The notes beneath the pieces are model-generated. The model did no database searches. It saw only the letters and a list, made by a program, of their open reading frames with translations, and had not been told where the DNA came from. From assembly GCA_905215645.1 (NCBI GenBank), contig CAJMQS010000002.1, positions 71,723-135,722 of the forward strand: DNA of 64,000 nt, read 5' to 3'. The translations under genes and the position numbers were made by a program. This document shows, piece after piece, positions 48,056 to 57,167 of the stretch. Source of the DNA: an uncultured bacterium (GTDB lineage: Bacteria; Bacillota; Negativicutes; Acidaminococcales; Acidaminococcaceae). Numbering within the stretch: the stretch's first letter is position 1; every line of letters begins with the position of its first letter.

Positions 48056-48568
48056 TCATCCCACCAGTACCCCCAGCTTTTCCAGGGCCTTGTGGATGGC
48101 TTCCATCTCTTCTTCTGTTTCGGTTTCCACCAGATGGGTGTGGACCCCATTGGACATGCTGGACAAAAGAGGCGCCTTCGTCTTCTTCATCCGCTGGATA
48201 TAGAGCTGCACATCCCGCCGGGATTTCAGATTCAGTTCTCCCTCCATGAAACCATATACCTCATGTTCCACCACCACATTGTGGACAATCCCCCCGTTGT
48301 CCACAATGGCATCGAGCTCCGCCTCCACCAGCTCTGGACCATGTTTGCACAGGAAAGATTCCTGACATCCGTGTTTATGGAAAGCGTGGAGCTGGTAGCC
48401 CCGGGGTGTGGATATGACCGGCGTCCCGCTGGCCCGCAGCAGTGCGATATCTCCTACGATGATCTGTCGGCTGACCTGACAGACCCTGGCCATCTCCGTT
48501 CCCGTAACCGGTTTGGACGCTTGCTGCAGCATTTTTAGGATCGTATCTCTGCGTTCTTTGTTTTCCAT
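48056..48568 (-). CDS. HTH plus 3H-domain transcriptional repressor (NiaR-like)
   Basis: 170 residues from ATG at 48568 (GGGGGG 7 bases upstream). N-terminal HTH_11 (RRDTILKMLQQASKPVTGTEMARVCQVSRQIIVGDIALLR), then the 3H ligand-binding domain with its conserved His residues (FHKHGC, VEHEVYG, GVHTHL). The Bacillus and Thermotoga relatives repress NAD/niacin genes on binding nicotinate. No niacin gene is adjacent; the divergent MATE gene 173 bases away may be a target. Confidence 0.87.
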   Translation of the reverse strand: MENKERRDTILKMLQQASKPVTGTEMARVCQVSRQIIVGDIALLRASGTPVISTPRGYQLHAFHKHGCQESFLCKHGPELVEAELDAIVDNGGIVHNVVVEHEVYGFMEGELNLKSRRDVQLYIQRMKKTKAPLLSSMSNGVHTHLVETETEEEMEAIHKALEKLGVLVG

Positions 48569-48741
48569 ATGCAACCCCCCTGACGTATACATCTTCCGTT
48601 GACTGCTATCCATTATAAATGAATTTTTCTAAAAATTCCACATTTCCCGACTTTTTCTTTCTCTCTTGTAATGACCATGCCCCTATGTTAGCATAAAGAA
48701 ATAAAAAATCCTATGGCAAATTCACAGGGAGGTACTGTTTT

Positions 48742-50076
48742 GTGATGCAGGAATATAAAAGCAGATGGTCGGTTTTCGCCATGTCTCTTCCAATCTTTAT
48801 CGAAATCGGTCTCCAGATGATGGTCCCCAACATGGACCAGTTCATGCTCAGCCATTATTCCCAAGATGCGGTGGCAGCTGTGGGAAACGACAATATGATC
48901 GTGAATATGATCATCCTGACCCTGTCCGTCCTTTCCCAGGCGGCCACCATCCTGATTGCCCATTACCGAGGTGCGGGAGATATGGGAAAAGCCAGCCAGG
49001 TCTGTTCTGTTTCCCTGGGCCTGAATCTTGGCCTGGGAGCCTTGATCAGCCTGGTACTGTTCTGTTTTCCTGGCCTCTTCCTAGGGATCTTAGGTGTCCC
49101 GGGAGAGATTTGGACTGAGGCCCAGCTGTACTTGCGCTGGATTGGGCTTTTTGTCATCGTGCAAAGCGCGTATATGGCTTTCATCGCCTTTCTCCGCGGC
49201 TTCGGCCTGCTCCGGGAAACCATGCTCTGCTCCACCATCATGAACCTGCTGAACATCGGGGGAAACATGATCCTGATCCACGGCCTGGGGCCCATCCCCT
49301 CCCTGGGAGTGGCCGGAGTATGCATTTCCACCAATACAGCTAAGACCCTGGGACTGCTGCTGGTGGTACACATTCTCCACAAAAAGACCCCCCTGCGACT
49401 TTCTTTCGCCCATCTCCGCCCGTTTCCCCGCAAGACCCTGGGCAAACTGCTGTACCTGGGCATCCCTTCCGCCGGGGAAACCTTTTCCTACCAGCTGTCC
49501 CAGACCACCATCATGACCTTCGTGAACCTGTTCGGCATTGCCGTGATCACCACCAAAGTCTACGCCTATATCATCGCCATGATCAGCTACCTCTATTCCC
49601 AGGCCCTGGCCATGGCCACCCAGATCCTGGTCAGCTATTTCAAAGGAGCGGACAATAACGGAGAGGTGGACAAACGGGTCAAATTCACCATCCTGATTTC
49701 CATGCTCCTTTCCGGCAGCCTGGCCGTCCTGGTCTACACCCACAGCGATGCTGTCTTCTCTCTCTTTACGGAGGATCCGGAAGTCCATGCCCTGGGCAAG
49801 ATGATCCTTTTCGTAGATATCTTCCTGGAAATCGGCCGGGCTGTGAATATGTGCATGGTCATGGCCCTGAATGCAGCTGGAGATGTGAAAGCGCCCATTA
49901 CTATCGGGATCATTTTCATGTGGTGCGTTTCGGTCCTGGGCAGCTGGTATTTCGGCGTCCATCTGCTTTGGGGCCTAGTGGGCATCTGGATTGCCATGGC
50001 TATGGATGAATGCGGCCGCGGTCTGGTGTTCTTCTGGCGCTGGCATCAGGGAATCTGGCGGAAAGCCCTGATTTGA
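48742..50076 (+). CDS. MATE-family efflux protein
   Basis: 444 residues, twelve membrane helices. LQMMVPNMDQFMLSHYSQDAVAAVGNDNM in helices 1-2 and GETFSYQLSQTTIMTFVNLFGIAVITTKVYAYIIAM at the start of the second half are typical. Start GTG at 48742 or the next codon, ATG. Divergent from the 3H repressor. Substrate unknown. Confidence 0.9.
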   Translation: MMQEYKSRWSVFAMSLPIFIEIGLQMMVPNMDQFMLSHYSQDAVAAVGNDNMIVNMIILTLSVLSQAATILIAHYRGAGDMGKASQVCSVSLGLNLGLGALISLVLFCFPGLFLGILGVPGEIWTEAQLYLRWIGLFVIVQSAYMAFIAFLRGFGLLRETMLCSTIMNLLNIGGNMILIHGLGPIPSLGVAGVCISTNTAKTLGLLLVVHILHKKTPLRLSFAHLRPFPRKTLGKLLYLGIPSAGETFSYQLSQTTIMTFVNLFGIAVITTKVYAYIIAMISYLYSQALAMATQILVSYFKGADNNGEVDKRVKFTILISMLLSGSLAVLVYTHSDAVFSLFTEDPEVHALGKMILFVDIFLEIGRAVNMCMVMALNAAGDVKAPITIGIIFMWCVSVLGSWYFGVHLLWGLVGIWIAMAMDECGRGLVFFWRWHQGIWRKALI

Positions 50077-50114
50077 TCCTGCCCCATCTCCTGCTGCGCC
50101 TTATCCCATACAGA

Positions 50115-50143
50115 AAACCCCGGACAGTCCATGTCCGGGGTTT
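50115..50143. terminator. Terminator between MATE and gdhA genes
   Basis: AAACCCCGGACA/TGTCCGGGGTTT perfect 12-pair stem with a 5-base loop; A and T tracts on both sides are short. Confidence 0.7.
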
Positions 50144-50185
50144 CTGCTGTGCCGTCTGGGCACAGGTTCCGTTTGTAGGGTTCTA

Positions 50186-51424
50186 TTAGATAATGCCTCT
50201 CAGTTTCAGGGGTTCTGCCAGCGCATTCAGAGCTACGATGTAAGCACCTACCCGCATGGTGGTGTTGTATTTCTTGGCTGCATCATACACATTCGCGAAG
50301 GCCTTGACCATCATTTGTTCCTGTCTGTCGATGACTTCTTCTTCCGTCCAGAAGTATCTGTACAGGTTCTGTACCCATTCAAAGTAGGATACGGTTACGC
50401 CGCCGCCGTTGGCCAGCACATCGGGAACCACAGGGATGCCTCTCTTTTCCAGGATGGCATCTGCATCTGCGTCCGTCGGACCGTTGGCTGCTTCCACGAT
50501 CATCTTTGCTTTGATCTTGTCAGCGTTCTTGCCAGTGATCTGCAGTTCCAGAGCAGCAGGGATCAGCACGGTGACATCCTGTTCCAGCACTTCTTCGTTG
50601 CTGATGGCTTTTGCGCCAGGATAGCCTTTGATCACGCCGCCGTTGTTCTGGGCATATTCTTCCACTTTATACGGATCGAAGCCATTGGGATCATAGATAC
50701 CGCCGCTGATATCGCTCAGGGCTACAATCTTCAGGCCTTTGTCAGCCGCACATTTGGCGGTCCAGGAACCTACGTTGCCGAAGCCTTGGATAGCCAGGGT
50801 AGCATCTTCCGGTTTGATGCCTTCTCTCTTCAGCAGTTCCAGAGCAGCCGTTACGACGCCCCGGCCCGTTGCAGAAGTCCGTCCCAGAGACCCGCCCATG
50901 CTGACGGCTTTTCCGGTGATGAAACCAGGAGTATACTGGCAGTTGATCTTGGAGAATTCGTCCAGCATCCAAGCCATGATCTGGGCATTGGTGTTCACGT
51001 CCGGAGCAGGGATGTCTTTCTTTTCCCCAATGATCGGAGCAATCCGGTCAATGTAACCACGAGTGATTCTTTCCAGTTCACCCTTGGAGACTTTCCGAGG
51101 ATCTACGATGATGCCGCCCTTGCCGCCGCCGTAAGGCAGTCCAGCGATGGCGCATTTCGTGGTCATCCAGAAACCCAGGGTCTTTACTTCGTCCATGGAA
51201 ACGTTCTGATGATACCGCACGCCGCCCTTCACAGGCCCCAGTACCGTGCTGTTCTGGGAACGGTAGCCGGTGAATACTTCTACATGGCCGTCATCCATCT
51301 TTACAGGGATGCTGACTTCCAGAGTACGTTCAGGTTGGGAGATAACAGCCTCAGCGTTGGGATCCAGATTAATCAGTTTGCTTGCTTTTTCCATAGGGAT
51401 TTTTGCCATTTCAAACAGACTCAT
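50186..51424 (-). CDS. gdhA: Glutamate dehydrogenase
   Basis: 412 residues. Substrate site: GPVKGGVRYHQNVSMDEVKTLGFWMTTKCAIAGLPYGGGKGGI; coenzyme domain AIQGFGNVGSWTAKCAADKG; then NAEVDADAILE-type LVEAANGPTDADADAIL. Interconverts glutamate and 2-oxoglutarate with NAD(P). In Acidaminococcus-like glutamate fermenters it feeds the 2-hydroxyglutarate pathway. AGGAGG 8 bases before the ATG; promoter at 51481. A T- and A-rich leader of about 50 bases precedes it. Confidence 0.95.
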   Translation of the reverse strand: MSLFEMAKIPMEKASKLINLDPNAEAVISQPERTLEVSIPVKMDDGHVEVFTGYRSQNSTVLGPVKGGVRYHQNVSMDEVKTLGFWMTTKCAIAGLPYGGGKGGIIVDPRKVSKGELERITRGYIDRIAPIIGEKKDIPAPDVNTNAQIMAWMLDEFSKINCQYTPGFITGKAVSMGGSLGRTSATGRGVVTAALELLKREGIKPEDATLAIQGFGNVGSWTAKCAADKGLKIVALSDISGGIYDPNGFDPYKVEEYAQNNGGVIKGYPGAKAISNEEVLEQDVTVLIPAALELQITGKNADKIKAKMIVEAANGPTDADADAILEKRGIPVVPDVLANGGGVTVSYFEWVQNLYRYFWTEEEVIDRQEQMMVKAFANVYDAAKKYNTTMRVGAYIVALNALAEPLKLRGII

Positions 51425-51480
51425 TTGTAACGCCTCCTAAAATTGTATCTATTGAACCCTTACAAAACCCTTACGATTGC

Positions 51481-51489
51481 ATTATAGCA
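51481..51489 (-). promoter_or_regulatory. Extended -10 promoter of gdhA
   Basis: TGC-TATAAT on the minus strand; the -35 region is weak but AT-rich. Confidence 0.6.
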
Positions 51490-51630
51490 CGATTCAGAAA
51501 TAACTGTTTATTTTTTTGTATTTTGTATACAATTAATCAAGTGCGGCTTTCCTTGCATTTTTTGTGGAATTTCGTTATGATTGGAACAAACAGCAGTTTG
51601 ATTTTCTTTCCAAAGGAGGTATTTTCCTGT

Positions 51631-53478
51631 ATGGACAAGATTGCAGTCCTAAAAAAGTATTTTGGATACACTTCTTTCCGTCCGGGACAGGAGGTCCTGA
51701 TCGATGCCCTGCTCCAGGGCCGGGATGTACTGGGGATCATGCCCACCGGGGCCGGCAAATCTCTCTGCTACCAGGTCCCGGCCCTGCTTTTTCCTGGGAT
51801 CACCCTGGTCATCTCGCCGCTGATCTCTCTGATGCAGGATCAGGTCCAGGCACTGGAAACGGCTGGGATCAAAGCAGCCTACATCAACAGCGCTCTTTCC
51901 GGCCGGGAATTCTATACCACCCTGGAACAAGCCCGTGCCGGAGCCTATAAGATGATCTATGTAGCACCTGAGCGATTGGAAACCGAGCTGTTCCGGGATT
52001 TTGCCAAAGAGGCGGATATCTCCATGGTGGCCGTGGACGAAGCCCATTGCATCTCTCAGTGGGGGCAGGACTTCCGTCCCAGTTACACCCGGATCCTGGA
52101 TTTCCTGGAATTCCTTCCGGAGCGCCCCGTGGTAGGCGCTTTTACAGCCACTGCTACGGAACAGGTACGGGATGACATCCTGCAAAGCCTGGAGCTGCAT
52201 CATCCCCGGATCCTTGTCACTGGATTCGACCGGGCCAATCTGTATTTCGGCGTGGAACATTCTCAGGATAAGGATGCCTGGGTCTTCCGGTATCTGAAGG
52301 ACCATCCGGAGGACAGCGGCATCATCTACTGTTCTACTCGGAAAAATGTAGACAGCCTATATGACAGCCTGCGTGGCAAAGGGATCCCTGCAGCCCGGTA
52401 TCATGCTGGCATGAGCCAGGAAGAACGGCAGAAAGCCCAGGAGGATTTCCAGTACGACCGGGCCCAGGTCATCATCGCCACCAACGCCTTCGGCATGGGG
52501 ATCGACAAATCCAACGTCCGCTATGTGCTCCACTACAACATGCCCTCCTGCCTGGAAAACTATTATCAGGAAGCCGGACGGGCCGGCCGTGACGGAGAAC
52601 CATCCCAATGCATCCTGCTGTTTTCTCCCCAGGATGTGGTCATCCAGCGCTTCCTGCTGGAACACAAAGAATCCAGCGAAGTCTTGGAAGAAGTGGAAGA
52701 AGCCAATCTCCGGAAGCTCTACGCCATGGAACATTATTGCCAGACCACCAGCTGTCTGCGCCAGACCCTTCTCCATTATTTTGGAGAAGCCGCTCCCGCC
52801 CGCTGCAATCACTGTTCCACCTGCAATGGAGAATACGATGAAATCGACATGACGGAAGAAACCAAGAAAATCGTCAAATGCATCCACGAAGCCCGGCGTC
52901 CTTACGGGATCACCCTGATTGCCAATACCCTGGCAGGAAGCCGCTCCACCCGGGTGGAGGAAACGGGCCTTGCCCGGCTGCGGATGTTCGGTTCCCTCCA
53001 CCAGTATTCCCTGAAAGAAATCAAAGAAATGATCCAGAACCTGCTGGACCAAGGCTATCTGCTGATTACCCGGGACAGATACCCGGTGCTGAAGATTGCA
53101 AAAAAAATCTGGGAGCTCCAGGATGCCTCCATCCGGGTGCTGCTCCGGAAGGAAGTGAGCTCCCTGCCTGATGGCAAACCCGGACGGAAAAAGAAGAAAG
53201 TCCTTCCGGAGCTGGAACTGCCGGAAGGCTTCACCCAGGAAATGGGTGCTGAACTGTTCGGCCGGCTCAAAGCCCTGCGGAAACAGCTGGCAGAAAAGGC
53301 CATGGTGCCGCCCTTTGTGGTGTTCGGGGACCGGACCCTCCATGAGATGTGCCGTCGGCTTCCCCGGACCCATGAGGAATTCCTCCAGGTCACCGGGGTA
53401 GGACAGCATAAGGATGAAAAATACGGAGATGTCTTTCTGGAAGCCATCAACGGATTCTGCAGAGAAAAAGAGGTGTGA
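51631..53478 (+). CDS. recQ: ATP-dependent DNA helicase RecQ
   Basis: 615 residues from ATG at 51631 (AAAGGAGG 11 bases upstream). Helicase motifs: MPTGAGKSLCYQVPAL (I), VDEAHCISQWGQDFRPSY (II), GAFTATAT (III), ATNAFGMGIDKSNVRYVLHYNMP (V), QEAGRAGRDG (VI). Zinc site with CNHCSTC and an upstream Cys, winged helix, and C-terminal HRDC domain (LFGRLKALRKQLAEKAMVPPFVVFGDRTL). Genome maintenance. Confidence 0.95.
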   Translation: MDKIAVLKKYFGYTSFRPGQEVLIDALLQGRDVLGIMPTGAGKSLCYQVPALLFPGITLVISPLISLMQDQVQALETAGIKAAYINSALSGREFYTTLEQARAGAYKMIYVAPERLETELFRDFAKEADISMVAVDEAHCISQWGQDFRPSYTRILDFLEFLPERPVVGAFTATATEQVRDDILQSLELHHPRILVTGFDRANLYFGVEHSQDKDAWVFRYLKDHPEDSGIIYCSTRKNVDSLYDSLRGKGIPAARYHAGMSQEERQKAQEDFQYDRAQVIIATNAFGMGIDKSNVRYVLHYNMPSCLENYYQEAGRAGRDGEPSQCILLFSPQDVVIQRFLLEHKESSEVLEEVEEANLRKLYAMEHYCQTTSCLRQTLLHYFGEAAPARCNHCSTCNGEYDEIDMTEETKKIVKCIHEARRPYGITLIANTLAGSRSTRVEETGLARLRMFGSLHQYSLKEIKEMIQNLLDQGYLLITRDRYPVLKIAKKIWELQDASIRVLLRKEVSSLPDGKPGRKKKKVLPELELPEGFTQEMGAELFGRLKALRKQLAEKAMVPPFVVFGDRTLHEMCRRLPRTHEEFLQVTGVGQHKDEKYGDVFLEAINGFCREKEV

Positions 53479-53511
53479 GACAACCCATAGGTTGTTCCAC
53501 ACCTCTTTTTT
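53470..53511. terminator. Terminator between recQ and the HD-domain gene
   Basis: Nested stem AGGTGTG...CACACCT with inner CAACC/GGTTG, then TTTTTT on the plus strand; the A-run at the other side makes it usable in both directions. Confidence 0.85.
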
Positions 53512-54718
53512 AGCGAAACTGTCCATAGATCTTTCCGAAATCGATCCCGCCGATGATCTTTCCTTGGTAAGCCTTGGGCAGGGCTTCTACCACTCCCGCC
53601 AGATGGGAAGAAGTGATCCCGCACTGGATGCTGAGCCAGGCTTCCAGGAAGGCCGCCAGATGGTCGCAGCCCTTCAGCACCCGGCCGTCTACCGGGCTGT
53701 ACGCATCCTTGTTGTACTGTTCCGGGATATCTCCCTCCAGCAGCCGGATCTTTCCGTTTTCCCAGATCCGGTTCTCAAACTCATGGATCGTAAAATTCAG
53801 GATGTCTTCATGCCAGCTGGCGGGGAGCAAAGGCAGCAGGATCTCTTCCATCTGCCGCTGTTCGATGTCCTTGATCAGTTCCTCCAGTCCTTCGATGGAG
53901 CGCTTGATAGGAGAAATGATGTCCCGGGTCAGGACTTCCGGCAGATCGTGCCACAGCCCTCCCAAAAAATCATTCACCAGCCGGGCTTTACAGGCCCCCA
54001 TGGCTTCTCCGCAAAAATATCCCATGATGGCTACGATCAGCACATGGCCCATGACAGAAGTCTCCGGCACCCGAGGAGACTGGGACCAGCGCTTCTGGAA
54101 CCGCAATTTGCCGATTAGATCCACGAACTTCCGGGTTTTCCCGTTCATGGCGATTTTCTGGACTCCGGCCAGATTGTAATGGTCTTCGATTTCATCGGCG
54201 ATCCGCTCCCGGATCTCTTCCACCCCGAAGATTCCCTGATTCATATGATAGATAATCCGGAATTCCCACTCTGTAGCTAGATAATGAGCAGCCCGGATCA
54301 GCTGCTTTTCCAGAGGATGGCTGTCTCCATCCAGGTACTGCTGCATTTTGTCCATAAAAGCACTGCCCTTTAAGGACGGGACCCGGCGGACCAGTTCCTT
54401 GTAGACCCATTGGTTCAGCTGATGGCCGCTTTTCCTCATGAGTTCGTGGAATACCGGCGGTTTGATATCCGTCAGCACCACCCGGTGGAGGAATTCGAAG
54501 ATGCCCCCTTCCACCAGCACCTGCCAGTCCAGGCTGGCCCCATGGTCCTGTTCCTCATACCGGGCCAGCACATAGAGGATCATCATCTTATGGGCCTGCT
54601 TATCCAGTTCCGTAAAGCCCTGGGGCCGGATATGATCGTTCCAGCGCTGGATATAGGCCGCTTCAAAAATAAACTGGATCAGATCCCGGGGCAGTGGGAT
54701 CCTTTTCTCTTGAGCCAT
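53510..54718 (-). CDS. HD-domain phosphohydrolase of unknown specificity
   Basis: 402 residues from ATG at 54718 (GGAGG 7 bases upstream). Metal-binding His-Asp is in FLGGLWHDLPEVLTRDIISPIK, with an upstream His in VMGHVLIVAIMGYF. The long N-terminal helical region (FEAAYIQRWNDHIRPQGFTELDKQAHKMMILYVLAR) and a second half-HD repeat also occur in YfbR-like nucleotidases, but the exact family is not clear to me. Likely cleaves a nucleotide phosphate. Confidence 0.8.
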   Translation of the reverse strand: MAQEKRIPLPRDLIQFIFEAAYIQRWNDHIRPQGFTELDKQAHKMMILYVLARYEEQDHGASLDWQVLVEGGIFEFLHRVVLTDIKPPVFHELMRKSGHQLNQWVYKELVRRVPSLKGSAFMDKMQQYLDGDSHPLEKQLIRAAHYLATEWEFRIIYHMNQGIFGVEEIRERIADEIEDHYNLAGVQKIAMNGKTRKFVDLIGKLRFQKRWSQSPRVPETSVMGHVLIVAIMGYFCGEAMGACKARLVNDFLGGLWHDLPEVLTRDIISPIKRSIEGLEELIKDIEQRQMEEILLPLLPASWHEDILNFTIHEFENRIWENGKIRLLEGDIPEQYNKDAYSPVDGRVLKGCDHLAAFLEAWLSIQCGITSSHLAGVVEALPKAYQGKIIGGIDFGKIYGQFR

Positions 54719-54823
54719 GCAAGCACCTCCTCGGACAAGTTGCCACAATCTATCATATTCCATGGGAAATATATCCTGATTGTATCATATTTATTTCATT
54801 CCAGCCAAGGGAGTCCCTGCAGG

Positions 54824-55696
54824 CTATTTCTTCCCAGCCGCCAGTGCCAAATTCCGCAGCAGTATCTTTTTCCCCCGCCAGGCAAAGGAACGGTCTCCGT
54901 AGGCTTCACGGAACTGCCGGTTGGTCATCGTTTCCAGCTTCTCTTTTTCCAGGCGAGGGATCCTGTCTTGGTGGAATTCCGGCAGCGGAGTTTCCTTTGC
55001 CCGGGCATTGTAGGGACAGCATTTCTGGCATTCATCACAGCCGAAAACCAGCGGAGTTTTCTGGATGATGGCGGTTTCCTCCGCCGTCAGTTCCCCCTTT
55101 TTCTGGGTCAGGTAGGATTTGCAGCGGCGGTACTCATACTGCCCGGACTGAAAACAATTCCCCGGACAGTTCCTGCTGCAGGCGCCACAGTGGAGGCATT
55201 CCCTGTGCCGAGGCGTATCCGGCACCAAGGGCAGGGTGGTCAGGACCGCCCCTACAAAACACCAGGAACCGTACGTATCGTTGATCAGGCAGCCATTATC
55301 CCCCAGGAATCCAATCCCGGCTTGGACCGCCAAGTCCCGTTCCGCCAAAGGCGAAGTATCCACAATGGCCATCTGCTGGCTTGCCGGGGCCTGCCCCTGG
55401 AGCCAGCCGGCAATTTTCTCCAGATACAGCGGGACCACTTTGTGGTAATCGGTCAGCTGACAGTAGAGGGAAAGATTGCTTTCCTCCACCGGCGCCAGGA
55501 AATAGGGAAAGAGCACCACTACAGCTGCCCGGCAGCCAGGGAGGAGCCGGGCCAGATCGTACCGTTCAGGGCCTTTGCCAGCTGCCAGGGGACACACTTC
55601 CGGCAGGGGATCAGGCACCGGCAGCCGTCCAGGGGCGATTCCCACTTCCGTCAATCCCAGCCCCCGGCAGAAAGCTTTCAAATTCTCTTTGTCCAT
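54824..55696 (-). CDS. queG: Epoxyqueuosine reductase
   Basis: 290 residues from ATG at 55696. Short form without HEAT repeats. GLGLTEVGIAPGRLP start, and two 4Fe-4S motifs: CLHCGACSRNCPGNCF and CDECQKCCPYN. Last step of queuosine synthesis, cobalamin-dependent. No other que gene in the window. The N-terminal catalytic region is somewhat divergent (SPLAERDLAVQAGIGFLGDNGCLI is conserved), so a related reductase is possible. Confidence 0.85.
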   Translation of the reverse strand: MDKENLKAFCRGLGLTEVGIAPGRLPVPDPLPEVCPLAAGKGPERYDLARLLPGCRAAVVVLFPYFLAPVEESNLSLYCQLTDYHKVVPLYLEKIAGWLQGQAPASQQMAIVDTSPLAERDLAVQAGIGFLGDNGCLINDTYGSWCFVGAVLTTLPLVPDTPRHRECLHCGACSRNCPGNCFQSGQYEYRRCKSYLTQKKGELTAEETAIIQKTPLVFGCDECQKCCPYNARAKETPLPEFHQDRIPRLEKEKLETMTNRQFREAYGDRSFAWRGKKILLRNLALAAGKK

Positions 55697-55740
55697 GGTA
55701 TCTTCCCCCTTACTGCATAGGGTCATTATACCATAGTCCC

Positions 55741-57051
55741 TTATAAAAACTCCTTCACATGTGCATTGATCACCTGGCCCATGATCTGTTTCATGGCCAC
55801 ATCTCCATGGAGTCCATCCAAGGCCATTTCCGTGGGGAGCTCCGGCCCCATGGCTTCAAAAGGTGCGGCCACGTCGATATGAGGCTGGGTGCGGATGTAG
55901 GCATTCACCTTCCGGAAGGACTCCTGCCAATCTCGGTCCGTCGGTTCATCAAAGGCCTTTCGGATATTCCCTGGATTGATGGGAGCCAAAGTCAGCAGCA
56001 CCGGTGTGATCCCGTTTTCCCGGCACAGGGCCTGCATCGTCTTCAAGTCGGCAATGACTTCGTCCGGATCCGTCCCATCCCGCAGGCTGTTGGAACCGCC
56101 CATGATCAGGAGGGTTTTCAAGCGGAAGGGCAGGACATCCCGCCTGAACCGTTCCACCATCATTTCACTGGTATCTCCGCTTTCTGACAGATTGACCGTG
56201 GGCACCGTGAGGTAATGGGCATAGCTGTAAGCAGCATCTGCCGGGCTGAAGGAAAGGTGCCCGCCCCCGTGGGAAATGCTGTCCCCGTAGATTCCCACTT
56301 CCACCTGTCCGGAAGGTTCCAGGGAAACCTTTTCCGGCAGGCTCCATTCTCCCAGCGGACGGCCCCTGCCGTCCATCCCTCGGACCCGCCAGTAATAGGT
56401 CCCGATCCGGGGCTCTTTGTCATAGAGATCCGTCAAGGAGGTAGTTTCCGCATAGACCCGGTGCCGTGAAGGCAGGATTCCTTCCGTCTGTTCCGGCATC
56501 TGGTCAAGGACTTCCACTTCATACTGCTGGGCACCGGGCAGGGCGGTATACGAATAGACCGGATACAGCAGATCCATCCCATTTTCCCCTTCGGTGCGGC
56601 TCCGGGGCACAGGAGCGTCCCGCAGTTCCCGTACCAGGGTCGTCTGCAGTTCTTTCGGCTGGGAATAGCTGCTGATGGGATTTCCATCCAAATCATAAGC
56701 CCGTACCCGCCAGAAAAGAGGCAGGCCGTCATCCAGGGAAGGCAGTTTGCCTTCATCCAGCAGGATCCGGTTGGTATAGATCTCTCCATCCCGGTAGACC
56801 GCTCCTTCCACCGGCTGTTCCGGATCCAGTTCCTCCGGGACCTGGGAAAAGATTTCCAGTTCATACCGGACCGCCTGGAGATTTTCCGGCCACTGGAGCA
56901 GCCCCAGACTGAGCCCGCCCTGATTGTACCGTACCAGATAGCGGGGAACCCGATGCTGCAGGGGATTGTCCATCTGTCCCAAGAAGATCCCCGGCAGCAT
57001 GGCTCCGATCAATAGCCAGCGCCAATACCCTTTTAAACTTTGCTGCAGCAT
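55741..57051 (-). CDS. SGNH/GDSL hydrolase with fibronectin-like domains, membrane-anchored
   Basis: 436 residues from ATG at 57051 (GGAGG 8 bases upstream). N-terminal anchor (WRWLLIGAMLPGIFLGQM), then two beta-sandwich-like repeats ending in FWRVRAYDLDGNP and YWRVRGMDGRGRP (about 130 and 260), and a C-terminal SGNH domain: block I IYGDSISHGGG, block III GGSNSLRDG, block V DGLHGD with the Asp-His pair. Likely deacetylates or de-esterifies a cell-surface polymer. Confidence 0.83.
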   Translation of the reverse strand: MLQQSLKGYWRWLLIGAMLPGIFLGQMDNPLQHRVPRYLVRYNQGGLSLGLLQWPENLQAVRYELEIFSQVPEELDPEQPVEGAVYRDGEIYTNRILLDEGKLPSLDDGLPLFWRVRAYDLDGNPISSYSQPKELQTTLVRELRDAPVPRSRTEGENGMDLLYPVYSYTALPGAQQYEVEVLDQMPEQTEGILPSRHRVYAETTSLTDLYDKEPRIGTYYWRVRGMDGRGRPLGEWSLPEKVSLEPSGQVEVGIYGDSISHGGGHLSFSPADAAYSYAHYLTVPTVNLSESGDTSEMMVERFRRDVLPFRLKTLLIMGGSNSLRDGTDPDEVIADLKTMQALCRENGITPVLLTLAPINPGNIRKAFDEPTDRDWQESFRKVNAYIRTQPHIDVAAPFEAMGPELPTEMALDGLHGDVAMKQIMGQVINAHVKEFL

Positions 57052-57132
57052 CCTGCTCCCCTCCTTTTTCGTACGCCCATCATAACAGGTGTCTATGAAA
57101 AAGGAAGCACAAAGCTGTGAAGTTTTTGGCAC

Positions 57133-57160
57133 AAAAAAAGGCTGGTGCCTGGGCACCAGC
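57133..57160 (-). terminator. Terminator of gatCAB
   Basis: GCTGGTGCC/GGCACCAGC stem followed by CTTTTTTT on the minus strand; also T-rich on the other side. Confidence 0.85.
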
Positions 57161-57167
57161 TCTTTTT